A DNA stretch of 64,000 bases from Ottelia alismoides (taxonomy: Eukaryota > Streptophyta > Magnoliopsida > Alismatales > Hydrocharitaceae): assembly GCA_037367405.1 (NCBI GenBank), contig JAZKJV010010622.1, forward strand, positions 310,001 through 374,000. The letters run 5' to 3'. The notes under the pieces were generated by a model that did not search any database, had not been told where the DNA came from, and saw only the letters and a program-made list of their open reading frames with translations. Position 1 is the stretch's first letter. Each line of letters begins with the position of its first letter. This document shows, piece by piece, positions 25,450 through 36,250 of the stretch. The translations under genes were made by a program, and so were the position numbers.

Positions 25450-25734
25450 GAAAATTTCTTCTGTGAATATTTATCATTGTATCTCTATATTACATCATTC
25501 GAATTTCGTGTGAAACGGAGACTCTTACGACCTTCATCTAGACAGTCAGTTTTTAATGGTCACAGGATTTTTTAAATCGACCCCATCTGGATGGTGGTCG
25601 TAGGAGTATCTATTTCGCATGAAATTTGAATGACATAATATAAGGATATAATAATGAATTTACATAGTTTTATTTTTAAAAAATAAAAAAATGCGAAAAA
25701 TGGGGTGGGGAACTAAGTTAGCTCCTCCCAGAGG
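25450..25734. mobile_element. Hairpin MITE-like unit 3 (left arm shortened)
   Basis: Starts within the arm at GAAAATTTCTTCTGTG and lacks the outer G-rich tip. The inner stem (GACTCTTACGACCTTCATC and its complement) is kept. TA repeats flank it. Confidence 0.7.
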
Positions 25735-25760
25735 TATATACATTATACGCGAGTATATAT

Positions 25761-26121
25761 AGGGGTCAATGGGGCTGCTCCCGCTCCAATTTTTTGTCAA
25801 ATTTTTTTATTTTTTTGAAAAATATCGTCATGTATTCATCCCTATATCACTCCTACACGTCATTCGAATTTCGTCAGGAAAAGAAACTCATATGCCCTCC
25901 ATCTAGAACAATCCGATTACAACAATTCAAAGACTATTAAAATTACATGTTCTAGATGGAAGGCATGAGAGTCTATGTTTCTGATGAAATTCGAATGATA
26001 TGTAGGAGAGATATAATAATGAATATACATGACGATATTTTTCAAAAAAAATAAAAAAATTGCGGAAAATAGGGTGGGGGCAGCCATGTTGGCTACCCCA
26101 GGGAGTAGTCCCATTTTTTCC
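25761..26121. mobile_element. Hairpin MITE-like unit 4
   Basis: Outer arm AGGGGTCAATGGGGCTGC, inner stem ATGCCCTCCATCTAGAAC and its complement near 25950. TA repeats lie to the left; a C-run and CA repeat lie to the right. Confidence 0.72.
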
Positions 26122-26131
26122 AAACACACAA

Positions 26132-26150
26132 CCCCCCCCCCCCCCCCCCC
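26132..26150. repeat. Homopolymer of 19 C
   Basis: An uninterrupted C-run between units 4 and 5, followed by ACACACA. Its length may be an assembly or slippage artefact. Confidence 0.8.
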
Positions 26151-26160
26151 ACACACATAT

Positions 26161-26545
26161 AGGGTAAAATGGGGCTGCCCCCATGGGGGGAGCTAACTTA
26201 GCTCCCCCCGCCCCATTCTGCTCGATTTTTTTATTTTTTTTGAAATTTTCTTCCGTGAATTTTCATTAATATATCCCTATATTATGTAATTAAAATTTCG
26301 TGCGAAACAGATACTCTTACGGCCTCCATCCAGACGAGGTCGTTTTTAGAAATTCTGTTACCGTAAAAGTGACTGTCTGGATGGAGGCCGTAGGAGCATC
26401 TATTTCGCATGAAATTTTAATGACATAATATATGGATATAGTGATGAAATTCCATGGAAGAAATTTTCAAAAAAAATAAAAAATCGGGCGAAATGGGTGG
26501 GGGGAGCCAAGTTAGCTCCCCCCAGGTGGCAGCCCCATTTAACCC
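26161..26545. mobile_element. Hairpin MITE-like unit 5
   Basis: The best-preserved hairpin. AGGGTAAAATGGGGCTGCCC is matched by its complement at the right end, with GGGGGGAGC outer stems and a long inner stem around 26310-26400. TA repeats follow on the right. Confidence 0.78.
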
Positions 26546-26569
26546 ATATATATATATATGTATGTATAT

Positions 26570-26925
26570 AGCTTACTTCAAGAAGTAGGTAACCATACCT
26601 ACTTCACATTATTTTTTGATAATTTTTTTAAAATACCACTTTGGATTTTCATAACTATAACCTTCTAATATGTCATTCAAATTTTGTCAGAAACAGAGAC
26701 TCCTTTACCCTCCATCCAGAACATGTAATTTTAAAGATCTTAGATTTGCTATGATTGACCTATTCTAGATGGAGAGCAAATGAGTATTTATTTCTAACGA
26801 AATTTGAATGACATATTAGAATGATATAGTTATAAAAATCCACGGTGGTATTTTTAAAAAAATAAAAAAATTAACCCAAAATGGATGTGAAGTAGGTAAG
26901 GTTACCTACTATATGAAATAGGCTC
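26570..26925. mobile_element. Hairpin MITE-like unit 6 (divergent tips)
   Basis: The tips read AGTAGGTAACCATACCTACT with a right-hand complement, different from units 1-5. The inner part (CATTCAAATTTTGTCAGAAA, then a stem at CCCTCCATCCAGAAC) is shared. TA repeat to the left, TG repeat to the right. Confidence 0.7.
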
Positions 26926-26956
26926 TCTTTCCTCGTGTGTATGTGTGTGTGCGTAT

Positions 26957-27165
26957 AGAGAGGGGGGGATCATACTCCATAGAGTAGTTAACTTACCTAC
27001 TTTATTCTCATTTTTGCCACTCATTTTATTTTTTTTGAAAAATTCTTAGACGGATTTTCATGACTATATCCCTCTAATATTTCATTCAAATTTTGTCAAA
27101 AACAAATATTCATATGCCCTCCTTCCAAAAAACGTAATTTTAACGATCTTAGATTTGTTATAATG
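26957..27165. mobile_element. Hairpin MITE-like unit 7 (left half only)
   Basis: Similar to the left arm and loop of unit 6 (CCCTCCTTCCAAAAAACG, then TTAGATTTG). It stops at the loop, where TATATGTATGTATA follows. The right arm is missing. Confidence 0.62.
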
Positions 27166-27898
27166 ACGTATATGTATGTATAGGGGGCCTTTCCAATAGG
27201 ACTTTTGTAACCGTTAGATTCAAATCTAACGACATCATCAATTTTATTTGCCCAAAAGGGTATGTTGGTTATCTTATTTTGCATTAGTTATGCACGATAT
27301 TTAATATTTTGAATTACTAAATTTAGCTGGTTTTGTTTTTGGTATTTTTTGCAATGTCATATTTAAATAATGTCTAGTTTTGTGTTGGGTGACATTATGT
27401 GGGGCATATGTTTGTATCCTCACACATTTTTTGTAGAATTCGTGGTTCCTTTTGTAACGATGGTATTTTTTATAAAATCTGTGGTTCATTTAAAAGTCAT
27501 CAGTTATTTGTAATTTTTGCATTATTCTTCGTAGAATACAATTCATATTAGCAATTAATGTGTGGTTCTTTGTAACGATTGTGTGATTCTTTGTATACTA
27601 ATCTTTGTATAGTTCTTTGTAAAAATCTGTAGTCATTCACGGCTATTTTTTGAGTAATTACAAAATAAATATGTGTAATACATATAAAATATATAATGGA
27701 CATCCAATAGTGTAATTCACATTAAATATACAAGATATATAAAAAAATACAATTTTCATTCGCAATAAGTTGATATGTAAAAAACTTATCAATAATGTAT
27801 ACTACATATTAAAATTGTATAATACTCATCAATATTGTATAATATACATCAATATTCTATAAAACTGTGAATCTTTTTGCATACGGGATTGGGTGCAA
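27166..27898. other. AT-rich DNA of unknown origin
   Basis: Contains a short perfect inverted repeat at 27212-27231 and, from 27340 to 27620, degenerate repeats of TGTGGTTCTTTGTAACG type. 27620-27880 is nearly pure AT with repeated ATCAATATTGTATAAT. No coding region supported. Confidence 0.45.
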
Positions 27899-30035
27899 TG
27901 ATGAGCGACCAACCGACTAAGGTTAAGTAGCAATATAAATCAGAGGTCTTTGTGACCCCAATCAATCAACCAGACTCAATCAAAAAACTAAAACCACTCA
28001 ATGAAACATCAATTAGTCAAAGCATGTAAGCAGTTCGCTATTTTTATTTATCTGGTATAGCCACTAGGGTTGAACACAAGGAGCGCGAGAAAAAATATGA
28101 AGTACTAAAATTACCTAAAATAAAACAATTTAATGGTTTTTAATTTTTCAAAAATTTTGACTATTCGGTCCAGAGTCAGAAGGAAATACTCACGGATCAG
28201 GACAGGAGAAAGATTTCCCATTCCTTAAAAAAAAGAAAACACGCACAACAATCTTTTTGGATTTTTCTATAATGCTAAAAATACTCAGAAAATTAAGATA
28301 AAAGTATTTTTGGATTTTTAAAGTATTTTTGATAATTTTTCTGAGCTTTTTAAACAATTTTATGATTTTATAAAAATCGAATAAGGCTACAAGCGACAAA
28401 TAGATAGTCAGGACCAAATTACAAATTAAAAATACCTAAGTACCCTAAGATCTCGATCAACAATTTTATGCTAAAATAGAAATATAAAGCTACAAACAAG
28501 AAAAGGAATTAGAATTTTTAGAATTTTGTATAATTTGCTATGATTTTTATAATTTTTTGAGAATTTTATAATATCTAGAATTTTTATGATGAATTTTCAA
28601 ACAAAATTGATACATAAATTAAACATAACAGAAGGAACATAAAAAAATTTGTGGAATTTTGAAAGCATTTTTTGAATTTTTATAATTTTTTAAGGCAAAT
28701 AAGGATGTTTTTTAGGATTCATGAATTTTTAAAAATAGAAAATACGAACTAATCAACCCAACAAATTTACAGTAAAGATTACACACTAACAAGAGCCAAT
28801 GGTAATTTTCATGCAATTTTTGAGGTTAACTCAATGTTATTAAGTCCAAAACAAAGCATTTAGTTAAGCACATTTGACAAGGACCTATTCATAATTACTT
28901 TAAGTTACTGGACCAATTAGACAACACAATATAAAAGCTCAGGGATCATACCGCAAAAATCCCAATCAATTCACGCACATGCTCAATACTGAACACATAG
29001 GGGTAGAAATGCAATTTCTAAAAAGTTAACATTCATTTATTAATAACAGAGAAGTTCAACATAGAACATGCAAATAACCCAAAAGTCGTGTGTTTCATAT
29101 TCAGAGGGACTAAAATGCAAATATTATAAACTAAAGGTCCAAACTGTAAAATTACTTAACTACAATACTTATTTAATGGACTAAAGCAAAACAACAAAAC
29201 ATGCAAGGGGGAATATGCAATATACCCTGAGGGCACATGGCATACACTGGAGGTGGGTTGAGCGTACAGTTCTGATCGCTGCTGACGGCAAATCTGACGG
29301 CTGCAGAGGATGTCGCGGACGTACATGTAGATGCGTCAGAAGGCTTGATCTAACAACCCAAAAGTTGCTCCTGTCAGGAGGCTCAGATTAGATCTGGCAG
29401 CAAGGGAATGATCCGATAGCTATGAAGTAGTTTGTTAGAACATGCCAGGGATGAACTTCGATCGAGCAGAGGAAGAGATCCGCCGACCTGGTGAAAGTTC
29501 TGATAGCTCTAGCAGACTTGTAGAGGTGTTGCGCGTCGAACTCGGGGATCCGATGGAGGCGATGATGACGAGATGATCATGGCGGTTGCTGCTCCCCTGG
29601 AGCTGCTTCGCCTGAGCAGTTGGAAGTCCAAATGGCCCTCCCAATGCGCGCAAGTGCTTACAAGGTATCCTAAACACAGGGCAAAGTTCTGGCAAGGGTT
29701 ATTTGGGGATGCAAACAGGTGGAGCAATATGGAATGGGATTTTGGGTCTCTGACGGATGCAAGGGGTGGAGACTCGACCTGATCTCGACCCAATGGTCGA
29801 GCCTTAGGGTGATCAGGCTGCGTGAGATGGTGCGGGGAGAGTTAAGGGAGCAATCAGAATGGATAGGAGTGGGTGGCGAGGCTCCGACCAGCTGGTCAGA
29901 ACAGAGGTGACAGCAACTGTGCTAAATGGAGAGGATTGATCGAACAAGGAAATACAACAAGGAAGATAACTACCTGAAGATTTGGATGTGTTCCTGAGCT
30001 TCAGGTGAAGGTGGTCGGCAAGGTCCTGGCAGTGA
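27899..30035 (-). mobile_element. Diverged Athila-type LTR, minus strand
   Basis: Read on the minus strand, this resembles the LTR of element C over several separate blocks. TGGTATAGC..AGGGTTGAAC near 28060-28085 corresponds to the TATACCAGG block near 7740. The AAAATGCAAATAT block near 29110 corresponds to 6700. A GC-rich centre lies at 29240-29930. The minus-strand end is taken at TGATGAGC (27899), matching the C ends in ATCA. The other end is not defined and is placed before the E-like sequence. It could be a solo LTR or a truncated element. Confidence 0.55.
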
Positions 30036-30186
30036 AACCTTGTATTTTCTTTTTCCTAAAATCTGGAGTATTTTTTATATTCAAAAAATTCAAATAATCA
30101 TGCCATTTTGCAGATCTCATCGAGATCTTTCCAACGAGTCCAAGAAGTCAAATTCTGACATTCCTCGCTTAAGATAACGATGTTTT
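30036..30186 (+). mobile_element. Piece of the Gypsy E 5' LTR, left of element A
   Basis: The sequence left of A must join that at 42218 once A and one GTTTT are removed. I assign it to the LTR of E because the joined sequence leads without another boundary into the E leader. The left limit is approximate. Confidence 0.45.
30182..30186 (+). repeat. Left target-site duplication of A (GTTTT)
   Basis: Identical to 42218-42222. Confidence 0.85.
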
Positions 30187-31137
30187 TGAAGGATATTGAG
30201 AATCCTTAAGCGCATCACGGAAGCGTGTTGATCGCATCGTATGCAATCGGAGCAACTAGTCGCACTAGATGCTAGATGCAGCGGAAATTAAAATTTTTAA
30301 ATTTAAAGATGAATCCACATGATCACGAGAACACTTCTCGGATCGTTTCATCAAACCACCAAGTATAAGGAATACCTCTTGAAGCGTGGTTGTGATCGCG
30401 AGATCCCAAAGTAGAGATCCTCCTGTCTTAAGTCCGATCCACGAAGAACGCACTTGCGGGCGCGATGATGAGTCACGTTCCTTCCTGCAATCCTCGATGA
30501 AGATCCAAGCGATGGCTCCCCCGATTTCGTCAAACGAAATCCGTCGTCTTCCTTTAGAGTAAGCAACTCCAAAGAAGAAGGAGATCCTCGAGTCGTCGAA
30601 GAATAAGCCGAGAGTCTCTCCTTTCTCAACACAAGATGGACGACCATCTTTTGGAGGAGAGAAAGAGAGAGGATGAGAATATGAGAGAGAGAGAGAGAGT
30701 TGTAACCTTGTACAACTCTTAATCATGTACCATGGAAGGCTACCCTAGCCCTCCTTTTATATTAGTTTTGGATCCAATGGATCTCAATCCATGGGACACA
30801 TGGATCCAACGGTCAGGCTTGGTCCATGTAAAATCAATGGCAATAATTATTGTTGGTTAAAACCAACAACATTTATTTATGATTAAATTAAATATATGTT
30901 GCAACATTATCAACACATTTTTAATTTAACATAAATAAGTTAGTTGAGAGATTAATCATCATAATAAAATGGAGATAATATTGCCTCCTAAAATGGTGGC
31001 TTTATTTCTCATTTTTATTATATTACATTATCTCTCAATTATCACAAAAATATCCACCAAATTATTTCCAAATTAATTTGTGAATATTTCAATTATGCCA
31101 TTGAAAATTATGTGAATGAAATTCACAACACAAACTA

Positions 31138-31146
31138 ATTTGTAAA
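31138..31146 (+). repeat. Left 9-bp target duplication of the Mutator-like element
   Basis: ATTTGTAAA, identical to 32772-32780. Confidence 0.9.
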
Positions 31147-31514
31147 GGGATTTTATCACTTGTGTCCCTCCGAGATATCGCAATATCAGTTATGCCCCTA
31201 TCTTTTTGGTAATATCAGTTGTACCCCTCACTTCTTGCTAATCTATCACTTGTGCCCCTCGGGTTAGTGACCGTCCATAACCAACACAAACGGTCGTTAA
31301 CTACAAGGACATAGATGGAATTAATTTCAAAAAAATGGGGTGAAAAGTCATCTTCCACCCCCATCTTCTTCCTCCCTTATCTTCCTCCTCTCCCATCTTC
31401 TTCCTCTTGCTCCTCTTCGTCCATTCTCTTCCTCCTCCTCCTGGAGCTCTCCTGCAACCGCTCCCGAGCCTCCGGCTCCGCCCACGTGACTCGCCTTCGT
31501 CCCCATCCTCCTCC

Positions 31515-31800
31515 TCCTCCGCCCCCCGCGCCTCCACCTCCCAGCACCTCCCTCCACCCACCGCCCCCGCGCCTCCGCCTCCCAGCACCTCCCTCCACCC
31601 GCCGCAGCTCCCTCCCCCACCGTACCTCCCACCGCCCCCCGCGCCTCCGCCCCAGCACCTCCCTCCACCCACCGCACCTCCCACCGCCCCCCGCGCCTCC
31701 GCCTCTCAGTACCTCCCTCCACCCGCCACAGCTCCCTCCCCCACCGCACCTCCCACCGCCCCCGCGCCTCCGCCTCCCAGCACCTCCCCAACCCTCTCCC
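31515..31800 (+). repeat. C-rich minisatellite inside the Mutator-like element
   Basis: At least five imperfect copies of a unit built from CGCGCCTCCGCCTCCCAGC and ACCTCCCTCCACCC, spaced about 40-70 bases. Any open frame across it is Pro- or Gly-rich low complexity and not evidence of a protein. Confidence 0.8.
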
Positions 31801-32159
31801 GCACCTCCTCCCGAGCCCCAGCCCCTCCTTCCGCCACCTCCTCCCAAACCCGACCCCCTCCCCCTCGAGCCCCTTCCTCCATCGCCCAAACCTCCTCTGC
31901 CCCTCTCCTCCCTGCCCCGGCTCCTCCCACCGCCCTCGCATCTCCCCTCCGCCCCTCAATCTCCGCCCCGCACCTCCCTTTGGAACCCCATCACCTCTCC
32001 TCCGCCCGGGCTCTTCCCCTCCGCCCCCAACACCTCCGTTCTGCCCTCGTCTGGCTCTATCTCCGCCCCAGCACCTCCCTCTCCACCCCGCACGGAACGA
32101 GCTCCCCGCACCTCCTCCCGGCTTCGTACCTTCTCCCAGCTCCGCCCTGGCGGGTACAA

Positions 32160-32505
32160 CCTCATCGTCCCGAGAATGCACGCCTCGAGCACTCTCTCCG
32201 ACCCGATGCTGGATGTGCGCTTAAGCTTCCACACCGCAGATAGCAGGCGGGGTCCCGACGGCTCCGATTTGGCATCTCGACGCGACTCGGCCTTGATCTG
32301 GGCCCACGGCCAGGTCTCGTCGGAATCGGATCCCGGAGCGGGGAAGGAGGGGACATTAGCAATGGGGTGAAGAAGAGGGGTCATCTGGACCGCCGTGGTC
32401 TTCACCGTTCGGGTCATATTGGTGATGGTTTGGGGCTTGACGTATTTCTGGACAGCGACAGATTCATGTCTTTGGAGGGTGGTGACCGCAGAGGGTGCCA
32501 TCTCT
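32160..32505 (-). pseudogene. Possible captured gene fragment (serine acetyltransferase-like)
   Basis: A minus-strand frame within the Mutator-like element reads MAPSAVTTLQRHESVAV and, further on, DETWPWAQIKAESRRDA then KSEP (about 32265-32325). The block W..IKAE..RDA.SEP resembles the N-terminal region of plant serine acetyltransferase, the enzyme that makes O-acetylserine for cysteine synthesis. The similarity ends after SEP, where the family continues ALAS. It is about 20 residues long, so the assignment is weak; the remainder is unrecognised. No complete gene is present. Confidence 0.3.
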
Positions 32506-34294
32506 CTCTGCGGGGACGGCGGCGAACTCCGAGCGGAGAGGGAGGAGGAGGAGGTTGGAGGAGGAAGAAGAAGGGTGTGGACAATAATACCCCTCTTAAA
32601 TGCACTAAAGTTTGAAAAAACCATGGTTAAGTCAATTGATTAACGGTCAATCTGACGGAAGGGCACAATTGATGACGGAGAAAGAAGTTAGGGGCACAAC
32701 TGACATTACCAAAAAGATAGGGGCATAACTGAAATTGCAAGATCTCGGAGGGGCACAAGTGATAAAATCCCATTTGTAAATTACATTTCCAATTAATTAA
32801 TTAATTAATGTGAATCCAGTCCACACTATTAATTAACAAATGCTATTTACATATATTCTCTCTCTACAATATATGTACTATAAATCATATTTATAATACA
32901 CATATATTATGGATAGTATTATCCACATTCTCTAATCCTTGATAATCAAATCCCATTCAATTATCTTGGATAATAATTCTCACAATATGAATCTCATTCA
33001 TATTATGCTTGGTAATTAAATCTTATTTAATCATCAAGTTCTTCTTGCTTGGATATGAATTTCATCAAATGAATTATTCCCGAACCCCTTCAAGAATAAT
33101 GTGCTTTCTCCGCATATACTTGGAGATAAGGACAGGGCGATTGTATCGTTCCACGTATAGTGACTTGGATATTGAGATCTTATCTCAAATCCAGATCTTA
33201 CGAACCTCCCACGGATGCTTGATTAAATCAAGACCACAGATCTAATCTTCTCATTGAATCTGAATCTCATTCAGACCAATGTCCAACACTCTTCTCTACT
33301 AGAAGGAGTCACTAAAATCCAGACCTGTTTCATCACTCCCTCGGAATGGAAGCGTCATGGATATACAATCGTTTATGATCACATCACCATCAGGTATTCC
33401 CAATACCTGTACATCCTGCATACTGGAAGACCCATGGTCAACCCGAAGATTAAGATCAATTTTACACTGTCTTCTTCAGGGTTTGATCCCTAAGTTTCTC
33501 ATTTGATCATTGGGATTCGGTATCGATCATATACTTTCCAAAAGCATATATCATACCTAGGTCTTGATCATACACTTTCCAAAAGTATATATCAAACCTA
33601 CAAATTAAGTCAAGCTTCCAAAGCGAGATGACCGTGCACGGAATTTGATTCTTTCCAATATCTCATGAGTGAGCTCATGTCTTCCGGTTCAGTAGTGAAC
33701 CTGTATGAACCCTTTGAGAGATCGTATTACTCATATGCCCTTATATGCACACCAACGCGCCGGTGTATAGACCTTGGTTAGGTCATCAACCTATTGGTCT
33801 GTCAAATGTACATACTCAGACATATAGCAATACATCTGTCTCAGGTCAGAGGATGCGTGCCTATGCTGTGACAGCATTCAACGTAGGACTTAGATTATCT
33901 CGATCTCGTTAAGTCAACTCTTTGACCTAACTAATCTGACACCTCCGAATCTCTATTCCTATGCAGAGGACCTGCATCAAGAGGTCGGTCAAACATCAGC
34001 CTATGTGAGAAAGGATTGCCATCTCCTACTCAGGCTGGAGATCACATCTTAACAATCATTTGACGATGCTTGATGAGTCCTCAATCTAACCCTTTAGATA
34101 TTCATCCAAGCACCAACCTCTATGATACATATATTGAATCAACAGTTGTATGATTATTAAGATGGCCATGGTACATAACCCTAATTGTACAGAGGGATTT
34201 ATGCAAATTATTTATTCTTCATTTCAGATCAGGGAATGATATTCGCAATAACATTTATTGCATAATGGCTCGCCGTGGGCTCACATGTCCAACA

Positions 34295-34309
34295 ATCACC
34301 CACTAGCCC
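34295..34309 (-). other. Polypurine tract of element A
   Basis: On the minus strand GGGCTAGTGGGTGAT directly precedes the 3' LTR start TGTTGG. The same site in B reads AGTGGGAGAT. Confidence 0.65.
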
Positions 34310-34899
34310 AAAGAGCCATTAATGGACTAATCATTTAAACTCACACTCATGTGACAATCATAGGCTATTTAGAAATAGCTAGGTAAGCTGATCAGTCACT
34401 CTGTTCCCAAAAGACTATGCCAAGTCCTTTTACGGCACTTGCATATCCCTAGGTAACAGTGCTTGCATCCAATGCGAATGTTGCATCTAATGCAACCAAT
34501 ATTCAATCTAGTCAAAGCAGTTATAGTGTCCTTGACACTATTGCTCAATAACTATTATAACCAGTATTTCCATAATCCTTATTAGGATACCCGTATTCCA
34601 GGAGATCACTATCTCTCAATGTATCCACAGTTTAGACCTTTTAGATCTCTATCTAAAAGTCTTAATTTCTTGAAGATAAGAGTTAGAGATCACTATCTCT
34701 AAATCCTTGTCATCTTTGAAGATATCGTTATTACTGCAATCAAGTGTTCTTTCTCCATAGTAGGTTTAGCAACACTTTACTACTCCCACTGCATGGTAGA
34801 TATCTGGCTTTTGTACACATCTAGCATACACTTAGCTTCTCGTAACTGATGCACAAGTGCAAGCAGTTCTAGCATTCACTTCCTCAACTCTTTGAGGTG

Positions 34900-36250
34900 C
34901 TATACCTTTAGATAGGTCAGTACCTAATCTTAAGGTAAGAAAGCCTTTCTTGGAATTTCCAAAAATGGAACATATCCCAGGTGTACTACTACTGTGACAG
35001 TCCCAATACCCTCTACTCTTTGCTTATGAACAACTTCAGAACTAAGATCTAAGAGGTATTCTTGAGATCATATCTCAAGGTATGGAATAGCCAGTCTATA
35101 AAACACTTATTATGATCCTTATATCATTCCAAATGATTAGGATATTATCTTCATTCAGTACGATGAACACAATGGCACTCCCACTAAGCTTCATATGGTT
35201 CATCAAGATTCTATCTGAAATCATAACATTTATAATTTCATCAAATCTTATGTTCCAACAACAAGAAGCTTATTTGAGTCCACAGATGGATTTCTTTAGC
35301 TTCCACACCTTACTTTCCCAAACCATGAAGCCCCGGTGCTACTTCATGTGAATATCCTCAGAGAGGTATTCTTAGAGGAATGAAATCTTGACTTACATCT
35401 TGGTGATGTAATAGTCAAGTTGTGTAGCTAAGGTTAGCAATATTCTGATGATTTTAAGCATGGTTACCGAAGAGCAAGTCTCATTGCAAGCAATGTCTTC
35501 TCTTCCGGTGTGTAGCTCTTGGCTACGAACCGTGCTTTGAAGGTCTCTACCTTCTCATCAGGTTCCCTCTTCTCTTGAAGATCCATTTACACATTTATGG
35601 GTCTTACCCATATAGATGGATCATCGAGGGTCCATATACAACACTTTGTATATGAAGTCTACTTTAGACTTTATTTCTAATATCCATCTTTCCATGTTAT
35701 GATGCTCAGGAGCTTCATCACATGAAGTCCGATCATTGTCAGATTAATCGACACATGGAATACATCTTCAAACTCGTTTGAAGAGGTATTAGCGTTTCAT
35801 CTTTAATTATCCTTTTAGTTCCCGATTTCAGGAGCCTCATTAAATTCTCAAGATTAAATAAGTTCCTTTCACTTCATTTTCATATTGATTCTCAAGAGTC
35901 TCAATCCTCCAAGAATCACATTCTCAGAGATGAAATCTTTTAAGAATCTCAATGTCATAAAGTAGGTATCCAATACCATCCTTTATTTTCCTAATGAAGT
36001 AGCACTCTCAAGTGCAAGATTCCAGCTTACATGCATGGAACTTTATTAAGGATATATATTGTAGTTTCTAATGCATATATACCTGGAAACTAAGAGGATG
36101 ATTATGCTAAAATTCATCATTGATCAAATCATGTCACACATGATCCAATTGTATCTCCATACAACTCCATTGAGTTTAGGTGTATTAGGAGGATTGAGAT
36201 AGAAATGATATTCATATCTCCATAAGGTATTCTTTGAATTTTATCTAATA
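34900..36250 (-). pseudogene. Remnant Copia integrase and RT in element A
   Basis: No long frame survives, but minus-strand blocks can be aligned by eye. Integrase: NTPKLNGV, then WRYN and MCDMI..SMM (about 36125-36196), where the catalytic Glu motif has been lost. RT: KVWKLKKSICGLK, stop, AS (about 35258-35312), a decayed YVDD box reading LNEDNIL (about 35145-35165), then WLFH, followed by a stop at 35049-35051. The stop in GLK.AS (35270-35272) replaces the conserved Gln. Element B shows the same blocks and the same stops. Confidence 0.75.

Larger units (their letters stand above)
31147..32771. mobile_element. Mutator-like element with C-rich interior (Pack-MULE candidate)
   Basis: 1625 bases with long terminal inverted repeats. 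Both ends begin GGGATTTTATCACTTGTG and the match continues with small differences for at least 90 bases, more weakly to about 150. The 9-base duplication ATTTGTAAA flanks it (31138-31146 and 32772-32780), diagnostic of Mutator-type insertion. The other LTR of A is uninterrupted at this point, which proves insertion after A. The interior (about 31370-32560) is strikingly GC-rich against an AT-rich setting and has no transposase, so it is non-autonomous. Confidence 0.9.
30187..34294 (-). mobile_element. 3' LTR of element A, interrupted by a Mutator-like element
   Basis: Matches 39725-42217 except for the insertion at 31147-32771 and its 9-base duplication. A TATA box lies at 30755-30761 on the minus strand. 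The outer ends are TGAAGG and CCAACA on the plus strand. Confidence 0.9.

Noticed and set aside
24645..27165. CRISPR-like array of regularly spaced repeats
   Set aside because: The units are 300-400 bases, internally palindromic and separated by microsatellites in a plant genome. They are hairpin MITEs, not a CRISPR array.
31315..32370. Long Pro-rich and Gly-rich open frames on both strands of the Mutator-like element
   Set aside because: C-rich minisatellite DNA lacks stop codons on both strands by composition. The overlapping frames are low complexity and not proteins, except for the short minus-strand block noted as a possible captured fragment.
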